Below, in pieces: positions 1 through 7,239 of a stretch of 12,186 bases of DNA. Source of the stretch: Dunaliella salina. Lineage: Eukaryota > Chlorophyta > Chlorophyceae > Chlamydomonadales > Dunaliellaceae. The DNA lies in assembly GCA_002284615.2 (NCBI GenBank), contig MU069436.1, forward strand, positions 1,512,376 through 1,524,561, read 5' to 3'. The notes beneath the pieces were generated by a model. The model was not told the DNA's origin and searched no databases. It saw only the letters and a list, made by a program, of their open reading frames with translations. Each line of letters opens with the position of its first letter. Position 1 is the first letter of the stretch. Both the position numbers and the translations under genes were made by a program.

Positions 1-36
<36 letters not shown>
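1..36. repeat. (TG)n microsatellite at the left edge
   Basis: An uninterrupted TG dinucleotide run starts at the first base and ends where the sequence changes to AACAGG. It is cut by the window edge, so its full length is unknown. The window's other dinucleotide tracts (10149-10239, 11407-11442, 11568-11646) read as CA on this strand, so this one is in the opposite orientation. Confidence 0.97.
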
Positions 37-38
<2 letters not shown>

Positions 39-40
39 CA

Positions 41-840
41 GGCAGGTGCAGAGGTGGTAAGGTTGATGTGTTCACAGAGAACACATCCTTCAGCAAAAAG
101 GTGTGCATGCACCCAGGAGCACGCAAAGGGTTGCCCACCATGCTTCTTGTGTCGATGCTTCAAAGATGTGTCTTTCAAGGCGGGCGCTTGCGAGTAAGTC
201 GAAGAGCTTTCTGAGAAGACCCAGATTTTCAAAGGAGGCCAATGCATCACTTGAAGTCAGAGGAGCAGACACGCCACATGCTTTGACCAAACACCAGTGT
301 TGGTCGATCATCATTCCTTCTTACAAGATGCTGTTGACCTACTCTTTGTGACCTTTGCCAGTCAGGACAGGGAGCAAGTTGCCTATTCAACCAAGTGCAC
401 TTTCTTACATGTTGTCTTTCCGGCACTTTGCAAAGGTCCTTCCCCGCAATTTGCGTTGTGTAACATAGGACTCGCCTGCACTCACCCTACCCTGCATTCC
501 TAATCGGAATAATGATGAGGAGTCCAGCAGTGTGCTTGGATGAGCTGGTGACTGAGTATATGCATTTCTAGAGCACTTTCCTTTACCAAGGTACCTTGCC
601 CATTTCCAGAGGTATGGGAGGTGATCAGAGGAGTGGATTCCTTCAAGGCTGCTGCTGCTTTTCTCCACATCCTGCCCTGTTGGCCAAGTTGTTTACCGTT
701 GCAATGTCTGCAATGCGATGTCTGGGAAGTGCGCTGCATGGTACGTTCCACGCCTGCACTCACCTAACTTTGCATGTTCACAAAGTGGGTATAACGGCAA
801 TGTGCACTGCATGGAACGAGCCTTGCCTACACTCACCCTA
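41..840. other. unassigned low-copy sequence, no gene supported
   Basis: No open frame here is long or biased enough to call. Short stop-free stretches occur on both strands without recognisable motifs. Weak internal similarity is visible between about 725-775 and 805-845: both contain a GTGC(G/A)CTGCATGG motif followed by CTGCACTCACC or CTACACTCACC and then a GCATGTT. This suggests that old duplication begins before the clear arrays further right. It could be intron or intergenic sequence. Confidence 0.5.
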
Positions 841-843
841 CTT

Positions 844-947
844 GGCATGTTCGCTGGGTCTTCGTCCTTTTCCCTAATGGTGGTAGTGGGCATGTTCGCT
901 GGGTCGTCGTCCTTTTCCCTAATGGTGGTTCCCTAATGGTGGTAGTG
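844..947 (+). repeat. ~45-bp tandem duplication
   Basis: Two near-identical 45-bp units begin at 844 and 889 with GGCATGTTCGCTGGGTC and end in a TCCCTAATGGTGGTAGT-type sequence. A 13-bp sub-duplication of TCCCTAATGGTGGT (917-930 and 930-943) sits at the end of the second copy. The next GGCATG, at 948, starts the larger 380-bp array, so the two repeat families share their junction motif GTGGTAGTGGGCATG. Confidence 0.9.
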
Positions 948-1735
948 GGCATGCTGCAGCAGGCATACTTGCGCTCCGCTTGTTTCTGTTGCGTTCTAGG
1001 CGAGACGCCTGAGCTTCGGCATGTCTACTTCATGTGCATTTTGCAGGGATGCACATCCGTAGTGTGTGCTGCATTTCTGCCCTGCCTTTGTTACCCCTTT
1101 TGCAGCAGCCACACTCGCGCGCACTCGCACTCCACTTTTTCCTCTGACATTTCAGTCTGTGCCCACTTTGTGCACCCTGCGGTTACAGTCACAAACAAGG
1201 TCCCCAGTGGTCAAAGCTTCTTGACTAAAGGCTGACTGCTAGCACTGTCCTCTTGGTGCACTTACAGGGAGCCACATCTGCGGCGTGCGCTGCATTGCGC
1301 GAGCCCCGCCTGTGGTAGTGGGCATGCTGCAGCAAGGCATGCTTGTGCTCTACTATTTGCTTTAGCATTTCAAAAACTTCCAATGCCTTAGGCATGTCTG
1401 CTTCATGTGTACCTCACACAGATCCACATCCGCAGCGTTGTGCTGCATTGCAAAAGCCCTGCCTGTGCCCTCCATTTCGCAGCAGCCATACTCAAGCTCC
1501 ACTTTCCCCTTCGGCATTCCAGTCTATGCCCACTTTGTGCACCCTGCAGTTACAGTCAAGGTAAAAGGTACAAAGTACGAACAAGGCCCCTAGTCAATGC
1601 CTTCTGGATTAAAGTCTGACTGCCAGCATTGTCCTCCTGGTACACTTTGCAGAGATCCATATCCGCAGTGTGTGCTGCATTGCACAAGCCCTGCCTGTGG
1701 TGGTGGGCATGCTGCAGCATGCATGCACCAGCCCC
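938..1735 (+). repeat. ~380-bp tandem repeat, two copies plus the start of a third
   Basis: The motif GTGGTAGTGGGCATGCTGCAG starts copies near 938 and 1312, and a diverged version (GTGGTGGTGGGCATGCTGCAG) near 1699, giving spacings of about 374 and 387 bp. Inside each copy the same markers recur in order: a GGCATGTCT(A/G)CTTCATGTG motif, a CCACATCCGCAG-like motif, a TGCCCACTTTGTGCACCCTGC motif, and a TCTGACTGCCAGCA-like motif before the next CCGCAG. A CCGCAG(C/T)GTGTGCTGCATT-type sub-motif appears twice per copy, so the unit is itself partly an internal duplication. The frame is not conserved between copies, so this is probably non-coding. Confidence 0.85.
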
Positions 1736-1755
1736 AGTTGTTTGGCAGCTGCTTT

Positions 1756-2455
1756 GGAGTCCGGCGCGTGGCTGTATGTTCAGCAGAGCCTGCTGTCAGA
1801 CCGGCAAGAGACGGAAGGCGCATACTTGCAGGTGCGCCTGCGCATGCTTGGGTGTTGAATGTATGAAGATTGGGGGCATGGCTATGCGTGCAGCAGAGCC
1901 TGCTGTCAGACCGGCAAGAGACGGAAGGCGCATACTTGCAGGTGCGCCTGCGCATGCTTGGGTGTTGAATGTATGAAGATTGGGGGCATGGCTATGCGTG
2001 CAGCAGAGCCTGCTGTCAGACCGGCAAGAGACGGAAGGTGTGTACCTGGTGCGGCGCCTGCGCATGCTTGGGTGTTGAATGTATGAAGATTGGGGGCATG
2101 GCTATGCGTGCAGCAGAGCCTGCTGTCAGACCGGCAAGAGACGGAAGGTGTGTACCTGGTGCGCCTGCGCATATTTGGGTATTGAATGCATGAAGATTGG
2201 GGGCATGGTTATGTGTGCAGCAGAGCCTGCTGTCAGACTGGCAAGAGACGGAAGGCGCATACTTGCAGGTGTGCCTGCTTATGCTTGAGTGTTGAATGCA
2301 TGAAGAATGGGGGCATGGCTATGTGTGCAGCAGAGCCTGTTGTCAGACCAACATCAGACGAAAGGCGTGTACCTGGTGCGCGTGCGCATGCAATTGTATG
2401 ATTGCATGAACCTTGGGGGCAGGGCTGCGTATGCGACGGAGCCCGCTGTCAGGCT
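1756..2455 (+). repeat. 110-bp satellite-like tandem array, about seven copies
   Basis: CAGCAGAGCCTGCTGTCAGAC recurs at 1781, 1891, 2001, 2111, 2218 and 2328 with a degenerate copy near 2434. Spacings are 110, 110, 110, 107, 110 and about 106 bp. The central copies are almost identical and the outer ones diverge, as expected from unequal crossing-over. The unit carries GGCAAGAGACGGAAGG, a GCGCCTGCGCATGCTTGGGTG segment and GAAGATTGGGGGCATGGCTATG. Because 110 is not divisible by three, each copy shifts the frame. The overlapping peptide-like frames on both strands are therefore a by-product of the repeat and not genes. Confidence 0.96.
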
Positions 2456-2624
2456 GCTGGCAATCCTGCACCTCTTGCATGCAGTGCCTCGACTGAAATT
2501 TCCTTTTCTTGAGCATTGTCTGCAAACAAGACATGGTAAAGCATGGTTGTGCAATGTGCGCCTTGTCAAAACCCCTCTTGCACACCTGCTCGGTTGAATG
2601 TGACGGAACAGGGCATGCGAGGTG

Positions 2625-3417
2625 TGCAAACTTGTGCCTGTGAGAGGCTGGCTTGTTTTAAGACATGCAGAAGGAGGCATTGGCCCGCTGGAACTCTGGC
2701 ATGCTTGCATATCTGCAAAAAGATACCTGTTTGAGGCCTGCGGCAACTGTGAGCTGTTTGAAACCCTGCAACAGAAGGCCTTGGCCTGCAACAATTCAAC
2801 AATTGTGAGCTGTATGAAAGCCTGCAACATAAGGCATTGGCCTGCAACAATTCAACAATTGTGACCTAGGTTTGAAAGCCTGCAGAAGGAGGCCTTGGCC
2901 TGCAACAATTCAACTATTGTGACCTAGGTTTGAAAGCCTGCAGAAGGGGGCCTTGGCCTGCTCAATTTCTGACCTGCTGAAAGACCTGCAAAAAAACAGA
3001 CCTCGGCCTGCTGAAATTCTACCTGCTCAAACACCTGCAGAAGGAGGCATTGGCCGATTTCAAATCTGACCTGTTTGAAGGCCAGCAAGAGGAGGCCTTT
3101 CCTTGCTTAATATCTGGCCTGCCAGAAGACCTTTAAGAAGAGGCCCTGTTCTACTGAAATTCTACCTGCTGGAAGGCCGAAACAAGGGGGCCTTGGCATG
3201 CTAAACATCTGGCCTGCTAAAAGACCTGTGAATGGAGGCCTTGGCCTGTCGAGAGGCTGGCCTGTTTCAAGACACGTAGAAGAAGGCATTGGCCTGTCAA
3301 AATTGACGCTCTAAAGGACGTGCAAAGAGGCCTTGGCCTGCCGAAATCCTACCTGCTTAAAGACCTGCAGAAGGAGGCCTTGGCCTGCTGGAAAGCTGGC
3401 CTGCTAGAAGACCAGTC
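2625..3417 (+). repeat. ~48-bp degenerate minisatellite, about fifteen copies
   Basis: A unit of the type AGAAGGAGGCCTTGGCCTG, then CTGAAATTCTGACCTGCT, then GAAAGACCTGC repeats at intervals of roughly 43-58 bp. GGCCTTGGCC-like cores are visible near 2676, 2780, 2836, 2891, 2949, 3001, 3047, 3190, 3237, 3285, 3327 and 3374, with weaker copies near 3095 and 3142. Three copies at about 2776-2943 form a longer 55-58-bp subfamily containing CAACAATTCAACAATTGTGA. Copies are diverged and indel-rich, so this is an old array. No coding frame survives across it. Confidence 0.92.
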
Positions 3418-3586
3418 AAGGTAGCGCCCACTTACTGCTGCTGCATGATTGCGCAACAATATGTGACATTCACACTACACATCGCTAATGTATTGACGCT
3501 CTCTTGCATACAGAGAAGGAATTTGCTGCAATTTAGAGAGCACCTTTTAAATATTCACATGGGGCCCCTAGTCTTCTACTGCTGCC

Positions 3587-3617
<31 letters not shown>

Positions 3618-3818
3618 GCTGCCATGCATCCCTAGGGCAACCCCGTCTGAACCACTCACGCCCACTTGCATCCCTCTTCAAAGGAGCAAGAAAACCTTTC
3701 CGGGCATCAATAACTTTTTCTTGCAGATATATTCCCTTGTCTCTTAAACTTCAAATCAACTCAACCTTCTGAAAATTAACCAAAACGAAATACTGAACGC
3801 AAGGAAAAACAGGTTATC
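3418..3818. other. low-copy spacer with a short CTG tract
   Basis: No gene is supported. The stretch contains an interrupted CTG run at about 3579-3610, which would read as leucine, cysteine or alanine repeats depending on frame. An AG preceded by CTTTTTCTTGC near 3726 resembles a splice acceptor, but the sequence behind it is AT-rich and does not look coding. It is probably intronic or intergenic. Confidence 0.45.
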
Positions 3819-3936
3819 GTCCTTCTCCTGAGAAGCTCCCCTTTCCTGATTGTGCTTGCTTGGTCATCCCCTTGCTTGGTCATCCCCCTCCTTCTGACAA
3901 GCCCCTCTTTCCTGGTATCTGATGATGTGCTTGCTT
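3819..3936 (+). repeat. ~66-bp direct duplication with an 18-bp sub-repeat
   Basis: The left copy (from about 3819) starts CTCCTTCTCCTGAGAAGC, continues CCCTTTCCTG and ends GTGCTTGCTTG. A second copy from about 3886 starts CTCCTTCTGACAAGCC, continues CTCTTTCCTG and again ends GTGCTTGCTTG. Between them CTTGCTTGGTCATCCCC occurs twice in tandem. The duplication is diverged and non-coding in appearance. Confidence 0.75.
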
Positions 3937-4250
3937 GTCGAGCAGGACATGGCTGCAGCCTAGCAGTCATGCGTTGTGACTGACGGCATCTTTTTTTTGA
4001 CTTTGTAACCTTCTCACTCACCCTGTCCAGGATCCCAGTGTAGAGGCATAGAAAAATAAGGCTTCCACATTAAAGAAAAAAAAAAAAGTTAGGAAACCTG
4101 GAAGTTTTTCAGCTGCAAACGCTCCTCTCTCATGTTTCATAACCTCTCTTTCACCCGATTTTCTTATTTGCTTGCAGCCTAGCAGTCATGCGTTTTGACT
4201 GATGGCTTCTTTCTTGTGACCTTGTGTAACCTTGCAACCTTGCCGAGCAG
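3937..4250 (+). repeat. duplicated block flanking the candidate exon, with poly-A tract
   Basis: A segment of about 58 bp at 3954-4012 (TGCAGCCTAGCAGTCATGCG, then TGACTGACGGC and a GACTTTGTAACC end) recurs at 4173-4230 with moderate divergence. The exon-start motif GCCGAGCAGGACAC at 4242-4255 has a relative, GTCGAGCAGGACAT, at 3937-3950, so the intron end and exon start were copied together. A run of twelve A residues (4076-4087) lies between the copies. The second copy forms the presumed intron end in front of the exon at 4251. Confidence 0.7.
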
Positions 4251-4452
4251 GACACAGAGGGCGCGTTGGCCCTGCTCTCCCAGCGAGTGGTGGTGCGCTT
4301 TGTGGATGGCACATCCCCACAGACTGTCCTTGTGGACCCCAGCACCAATGCCATCACCATCTTGTTGGATGTGGGGCTTGTGCCGGACGCTGTGCTGCAA
4401 TGCACGGCCTTTCCTGGCATTTCAGGGACGGAGCCTCCGGGGCAGCATGCAG
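4251..4452 (+). CDS. candidate internal exon, protein of unknown function
   Basis: This is the best-supported coding block in the window. It follows an intron-like stretch ending GCCGAGCAG and ends at GCATGCAG before a GTAAGG donor. The reading frame (codons at 4251, 4254 and so on) is closed upstream by a TAA at 4227, inside the presumed intron. It encodes about 67 residues plus one base: acidic at the start, then RVVVRFVDGTSP and TVLVDPSTNAITILLDVGL, a mix of alternating beta-like hydrophobic residues and turns typical of a folded domain. Codons mostly end in G or C, unlike the flanking sequence. I do not recognise the family. No start codon is expected because this appears to be internal. 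The acceptor could alternatively be the AG three bases earlier, which would add one glutamine. The sequence cannot show which exons it joins. Confidence 0.55.
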
Positions 4453-4561
4453 GTAAGGCATCTTGACTCACTCTTGTGCATTTGTTTATAAGTTTGACGC
4501 TCTGCAACGATGCACACCCTTTCCTGATCAGAGCCGGAGCTCTCAGGGCAGCAGCTTGCAG
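4386..4561 (+). repeat. duplicated exon 3' end carrying a second splice donor
   Basis: The last 67 bases of the exon (4386-4452) are repeated at about 4496-4561. Both begin GACGCT, share TGCA(A/C)...ATGCAC, CCTTTCCTG, GGAGC and a GGGCAGCA block, and end GCAG followed by GTAA. The offset is 109-110 bp. A third, weaker relative at about 4640-4662 keeps CTAGGGCAGCACGCAG, but the donor GT has become GC. Faint similarity continues near 4740-4760 and 4855-4880. The second copy is diverged enough that it probably does not encode the same peptide. Confidence 0.75.
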
Positions 4562-5144
4562 GTAATTTGTGGTGATCATACCAAATACTGTTTTCAAATA
4601 TTGGAATAGTAGAAGTGTTTGGTTTGTAGCTCAGAAGCGGCGCTCCTAGGGCAGCACGCAGGCTTGGAATTGTGACCATCTCAACTTTCTCAGCAATGTT
4701 CTTCTTTATCACGTGGCAAGCTGCTCTTAACCTAGAACATCGGAGATGGAGCCTTGAAGGTACCACACAAATTTGAGGCATGATGGCTCACTTTTTTTGG
4801 AATCTTTCCAATTTCTTTTTCTTGCATTTTATTCATCCAATTCATGTATCGGAGTAGAAGCATCCAGCGCAGAATGCAGGGGGAGCTTGGTAATTCGTTT
4901 CCGGATCGGTGAGAAGCAGCTGCGCTTTACCATGGGACTGTGGCGGGGAATGCTGCTTCTGATCAGTCCAATCCCCGCTCTGTATGCACATTAGGATTGT
5001 TACGGGCTACAGCTACCATGCTCTTTTTACCATCTGTCACAGACGTATGAGGTGCACACAGCATGGCTTTTTGAGCGTGTTGCATTTGGTTTGGATGCGC
5101 ATGATGGTGCAGGCTGCATGTTTCCAAGGGCTGGCTGGCCAGAA
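4562..5144. other. intron-like or spacer sequence
   Basis: The sequence is AT-richer than the exon before it and contains T-rich stretches such as the run near 4791-4830. Only degenerate relatives of the exon-end repeat are seen. A stop-free frame from about 5052 on the plus strand is cysteine- and alanine-rich and has no recognisable domain. I call no gene here. Confidence 0.4.
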
Positions 5145-5180
5145 GCTCATGCTTGCATGAGCATCTGCAAATGCAGATGC
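5145..5180. repeat. two adjoining perfect short hairpins
   Basis: GCTCATGC, a TT spacer and GCATGAGC form an 8-bp perfect inverted repeat at 5145-5162. The final GC of that repeat is also the first two bases of a second perfect 8-bp inverted repeat at 5161-5180: GCATCTGC, an AAAT loop, GCAGATGC. Both stems cannot fully form at once. Function unknown; chance is possible for each alone, less so for the pair. Confidence 0.7.
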
Positions 5181-5238
5181 AGACGCAAAAGTGCTGAACC
5201 CAATGCAGGCAGCCATGCGTGCTTTGACGTTTTTGCAG

Positions 5239-5314
5239 AGGAGGATGGCATGACATTGGAGAGCCGGCTGGCCTTGAGCAATGCGAGCAGTACCTTGGAC
5301 AGCACGTTCATGAG
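5239..5314 (+). CDS. weak candidate small exon
   Basis: An acceptor-like GACGTTTTTGCAG precedes 76 bases that read without stops as EEDGMTLESRLALSNASSTL and a few more residues. They end at CATGAG before GTGCGC, a donor variant known from volvocalean algae. Composition is compatible with a soluble coding segment, but the piece is short and the frame remains open upstream and downstream, so this is only a hypothesis. No domain is recognisable. It could equally be a chance open frame in low-copy spacer. Confidence 0.25.
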
Positions 5315-5369
5315 GTGCGCTGCATCTCGCAAACCCTGCTGCATGAGAGGAATGTCACCACGTCCAAGA

Positions 5370-5457
5370 TGTTGCGTGGGCAACAGGTGACCGGCTACTT
5401 TAGCTCCCTTCGTCTCGTATATGTATAGGTAGCCAGTCACCTATTGCCCACGCAACA
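5370..5457. repeat. 29-bp imperfect inverted repeat with 30-nt loop
   Basis: The left arm 5371-5398 (GTTGCGTGGGCAACAGGTGA, then CCGGCTAC) matches the reverse complement of 5429-5456 at 26 of 28 positions. The flanking T5370-A5457 pair extends it to 29 bp. The loop is 5399-5428. Both differences are C on the left arm against A on the right. In a plus-strand RNA these are C-A mismatches; in a minus-strand RNA they become G-U wobbles, leaving the stem fully paired. It may be a small foldback element, a hairpin RNA precursor or a relic of an inverted duplication. Confidence 0.9.
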
Positions 5458-5507
5458 CAAGAACTTCCCGATACCAGCTTTGTTGATGCTTTGTGTTCAT
5501 GGGCATC

Positions 5508-6085
5508 ACTGCCTGTGAGCTGAATGTTGTTTTGGTATTGATGACACGCACTTTCTTTCAACAAACCCCGGTAAGCTTGTCAATTCATTCGACACCTTTC
5601 ATTCAAGGGCACCACCTTGCTTGGCTTACTTGCATGGAAGCCAAGCAATGCCTTGGGCCTTGATGGAATGTGATCATGCAACAAACGCCACGATGTTTGT
5701 CGATTCCCGTGCCTCTTGTTTAACGCTGCCAGTGCCTGCAAACAGGATGTAACAGACTGTGTTGCTTGCACAATGTGATTAACTGTGTTGTTTGCCGTAT
5801 GTGCTGCAACGTGTTGCCAAAACGTGCCAAGTCGTGTTGCTTGCCATTTTCAAGGGCACCACTGCCTGTGAGCTAAATGTAATTTTGGTACTTGATGAGG
5901 TGCGCTGCCTTTCATCAAAACTTACGATGCTTGTTGAATCCCGTGCCTCTTGTTCAACGCTGCCAGTGCCTGCAAACAGGATGTGACGGACTGTGTTCCT
6001 TGCACTTTGTGACGGACTGTGTTGCTCGCTGTGTGTGCTCAAACGTGTTGCCAAATGTGCTGAACCGTGTTGCTTGAACTGTGTG
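5508..6085 (+). repeat. diverged direct duplication (~230-350 bp units)
   Basis: ACTGCCTGTGAGCT at 5508 recurs at 5861, and a long shared block (CCCGTGCCTCTTGTT, AACGCTGCCAGTGCCTGC, AAACAGGATGT) at 5706 recurs at 5940. The offset falls from 353 to 234 bp between the two markers, so the left copy has about 119 bp that the right copy lacks. That extra part contains another CAAGGGCACCACC motif, related to the unit start. Downstream both copies carry repeated ACTGTGTTGCTTGC-like sequence. No convincing gene lies in either copy. Confidence 0.85.
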
Positions 6086-6428
6086 CCATTCCTTGCGAGT
6101 TGCAAAGGGTGTGGTTAGATGTTGCATCCCATCTCTTTTATGTAGGGCTTGCCAATTCCATACAAGTACGCCATATGTCTCAGCTTGGCAGGGAAATGCA
6201 ACATCTGTGGCGAGTGTAGACAGAGCTGGCCTGCCTTATTCTTTTGTGATTCCTGTGGATGTGCCTTCGCCTGCACGCTATACAGAGTTTCCGTCTCTGT
6301 CACTTGCATTATCTCTTGATTGTTGTCCCTGCGTGTCCAAGCCTGCAAGTTGCTGAGTATGTTGGTCCTTGCTGAGATCCCTGTGCTGTGTTTCCGCACA
6401 CTCTGGTGCAGCTGCTCGAGTGGCTGCT
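6086..6428. other. low-copy spacer, no gene supported
   Basis: I see no tandem structure, splice-site pair or biased frame here. A plus-strand frame from about 6081 is stop-free for roughly 90 codons but has no recognisable motif and ends at TGA (6354-6356). The stretch adjoins the mitochondrial-like fragment on its right. Confidence 0.4.
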
Positions 6429-6611
6429 CTGACAATTACTGTACCTATTTTATTAGTCGTCGCTTGTATTACCTTGCTTGAGCGTCAGGTTATGGCCTCG
6501 ATGCAACTTAGAATGGGTCCTCAAACATCTGGTGGTTTATTACAACCATTACTACAAGTAGGCGCTGAGCCATTGATTGCTCAAGGAACATCATCACAAA
6601 GTCATTATATG
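6429..6611 (+). pseudogene. nad1: fragment of mitochondrial NADH dehydrogenase subunit 1, nuclear copy (NUMT-like)
   Basis: In the frame starting at 6429 the translation includes VPILLVVAC, then ITLLERQVMASMQ and LRMGP, then GGLLQPL. This is the order seen at the amino end of NADH dehydrogenase subunit 1 (the proton-pumping membrane subunit of complex I): first transmembrane helix, the conserved LLER(Q/K) element, the Q-R-GP loop, and GLLQP. The ERQVMASMQ wording fits green-algal versions. Codons here are AT-ending (TTA, CAA, ACA, GGT), unlike the GC-ending sequence around it, as expected for organelle-derived DNA. After GLLQP the usual acidic and lysine-rich matrix-loop residues (DG.KL..KE) are replaced by VGAEPLIAQ, so that part is decayed or very diverged. 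Only about 60 of the roughly 300 residues of the family are present, and the frame runs on into tandem repeats, so it cannot encode a working subunit. It could also be an assembly chimera. Confidence 0.8.
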
Positions 6612-6639
6612 GAATTCCACCTTTTGGCTGTGTCACCTT

Positions 6640-6915
6640 TGCCATTGCACCTTGGCTGTGGCGCTTATGCAGTTGCACTTCCGCTGCATCACCTGTGCGT
6701 TTGCACCGTGTACATGTGTTGCCGCGCCTTTGCTGTTGCACCTTTCTTGTTGTATCAATGCAGTTGCGCAATTGTTGCTGCACCTTTACCGTTGCAACTT
6801 GGCTGCTGCACCTTTGCAGCTGTACGTGGCATCTCTGCAGTTGCGCGTTTGTTGCTGCACCTTTGCCGTCGCAACTTGGCTGCTGCACCTTTGCAGTTGT
6901 GCATGGCACCAAAGC
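6640..6915 (+). repeat. 78-bp tandem repeat built of ~15-bp submotifs
   Basis: GCAGTTGCGC starts near-identical units at 6760 and 6838 (78 bp apart). Each contains TTGTTGCTGCACCTTT, GCAACTTGGCTGCTGCACC and TTTGCAG. An older copy starts at 6669 with GCAGTTGCAC. The submotif (T/G)TGCACCTTTGC recurs throughout. Since 78 is divisible by three, several frames stay open on both strands, giving long cysteine-, alanine- and leucine-rich open frames that are repeat artefacts. The array directly abuts the nad1-like fragment. Confidence 0.88.
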
Positions 6916-7224
6916 GCTCAGGGCCTCGCTTCAGCAGCAGAGGCTGCACCTGAAGCTCATATCATTCAGCTACTTGTTGTGTTGGATGTCTCCGTGTCAA
7001 TTAAGGGTGCTTGCAGAAGTTGCTCAGGGCCTCCCTGCAACAGCAGAGACGAAACCTGAAGCCCACTGACCTATCTAGCTGTTGTGTTCAGTGTTTGCAA
7101 GGGTACTTACCAAAACTGCTCAGGGCCTCGCCTTTCCCTGGCTATCTATCCTTTTGCGAGTCTACCAGGCTACTTGCCAAAATTGCTCAGGGCCTTGCTA
7201 AGGCAGCAGGGACGACCCCTGAAG
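6916..7224 (+). repeat. ~100-bp tandem array, left part
   Basis: GCTCAGGGCCT(C/T) marks copies at 6916, 7022, 7118 and 7185. A full unit continues with a (G)CAGCAGAGGC-like segment, ACCTGAAGCCCA, TACCTATCTAGCTGTTGTG-like sequence, a TTCAGTGTTTGCAAGGGTACTT segment and then the next GCTCAGGG. Spacings are 106, 96 and 67 bp, the last through an internal deletion. The unit in progress is broken at CCTGAAG (7218-7224) by the element at 7225 and resumes at 8298. Confidence 0.92.
7218..7224. repeat. target site duplication, left copy (CCTGAAG)
   Basis: CCTGAAG here is identical to CCTGAAG at 8298-8304 and immediately flanks the terminal inverted repeat. Uninterrupted units elsewhere in the same array contain only one CCTGAAG at this position (for example in ACCTGAAGCCCA after 7055), so one of the two copies arose on insertion. 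Confidence 0.88.
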
Positions 7225-7239
7225 TCAGCCCCCCAATCC
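7225..7239 (+). repeat. terminal inverted repeat, left
   Basis: TCAGCCCCCCAATCC matches the reverse complement of 8284-8297 (TCAGCCCCCAATCC), differing only by one C in the C run. Similarity stops abruptly inside this point, so the terminal repeat is short. Confidence 0.88.

Noticed and set aside
1..36. Left-edge TG run considered as telomeric sequence.
   Set aside because: It is a plain dinucleotide repeat. Green-algal telomeres use TTTAGGG or TTTTAGGG units, which are not present here.
1590..2401. Chain of overlapping cysteine-rich open frames of 60-120 codons on both strands.
   Set aside because: They recur with the 110-bp unit in shifting frames and on both strands at once, so they follow from the tandem repeat and not from selection on a protein.
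844..3417. Tandem repeats considered as a CRISPR array.
   Set aside because: Unit lengths of 45-380 bp, continuous similarity across whole units, no alternation of short identical repeats with unique spacers, and a eukaryotic context.
6369..7069. Long plus-strand open frames of 124-194 codons, including one that starts in the nad1-like piece.
   Set aside because: Beyond about 6611 they consist of the 78-bp and ~100-bp repeats, which stay open in several frames. No intact gene is implied.
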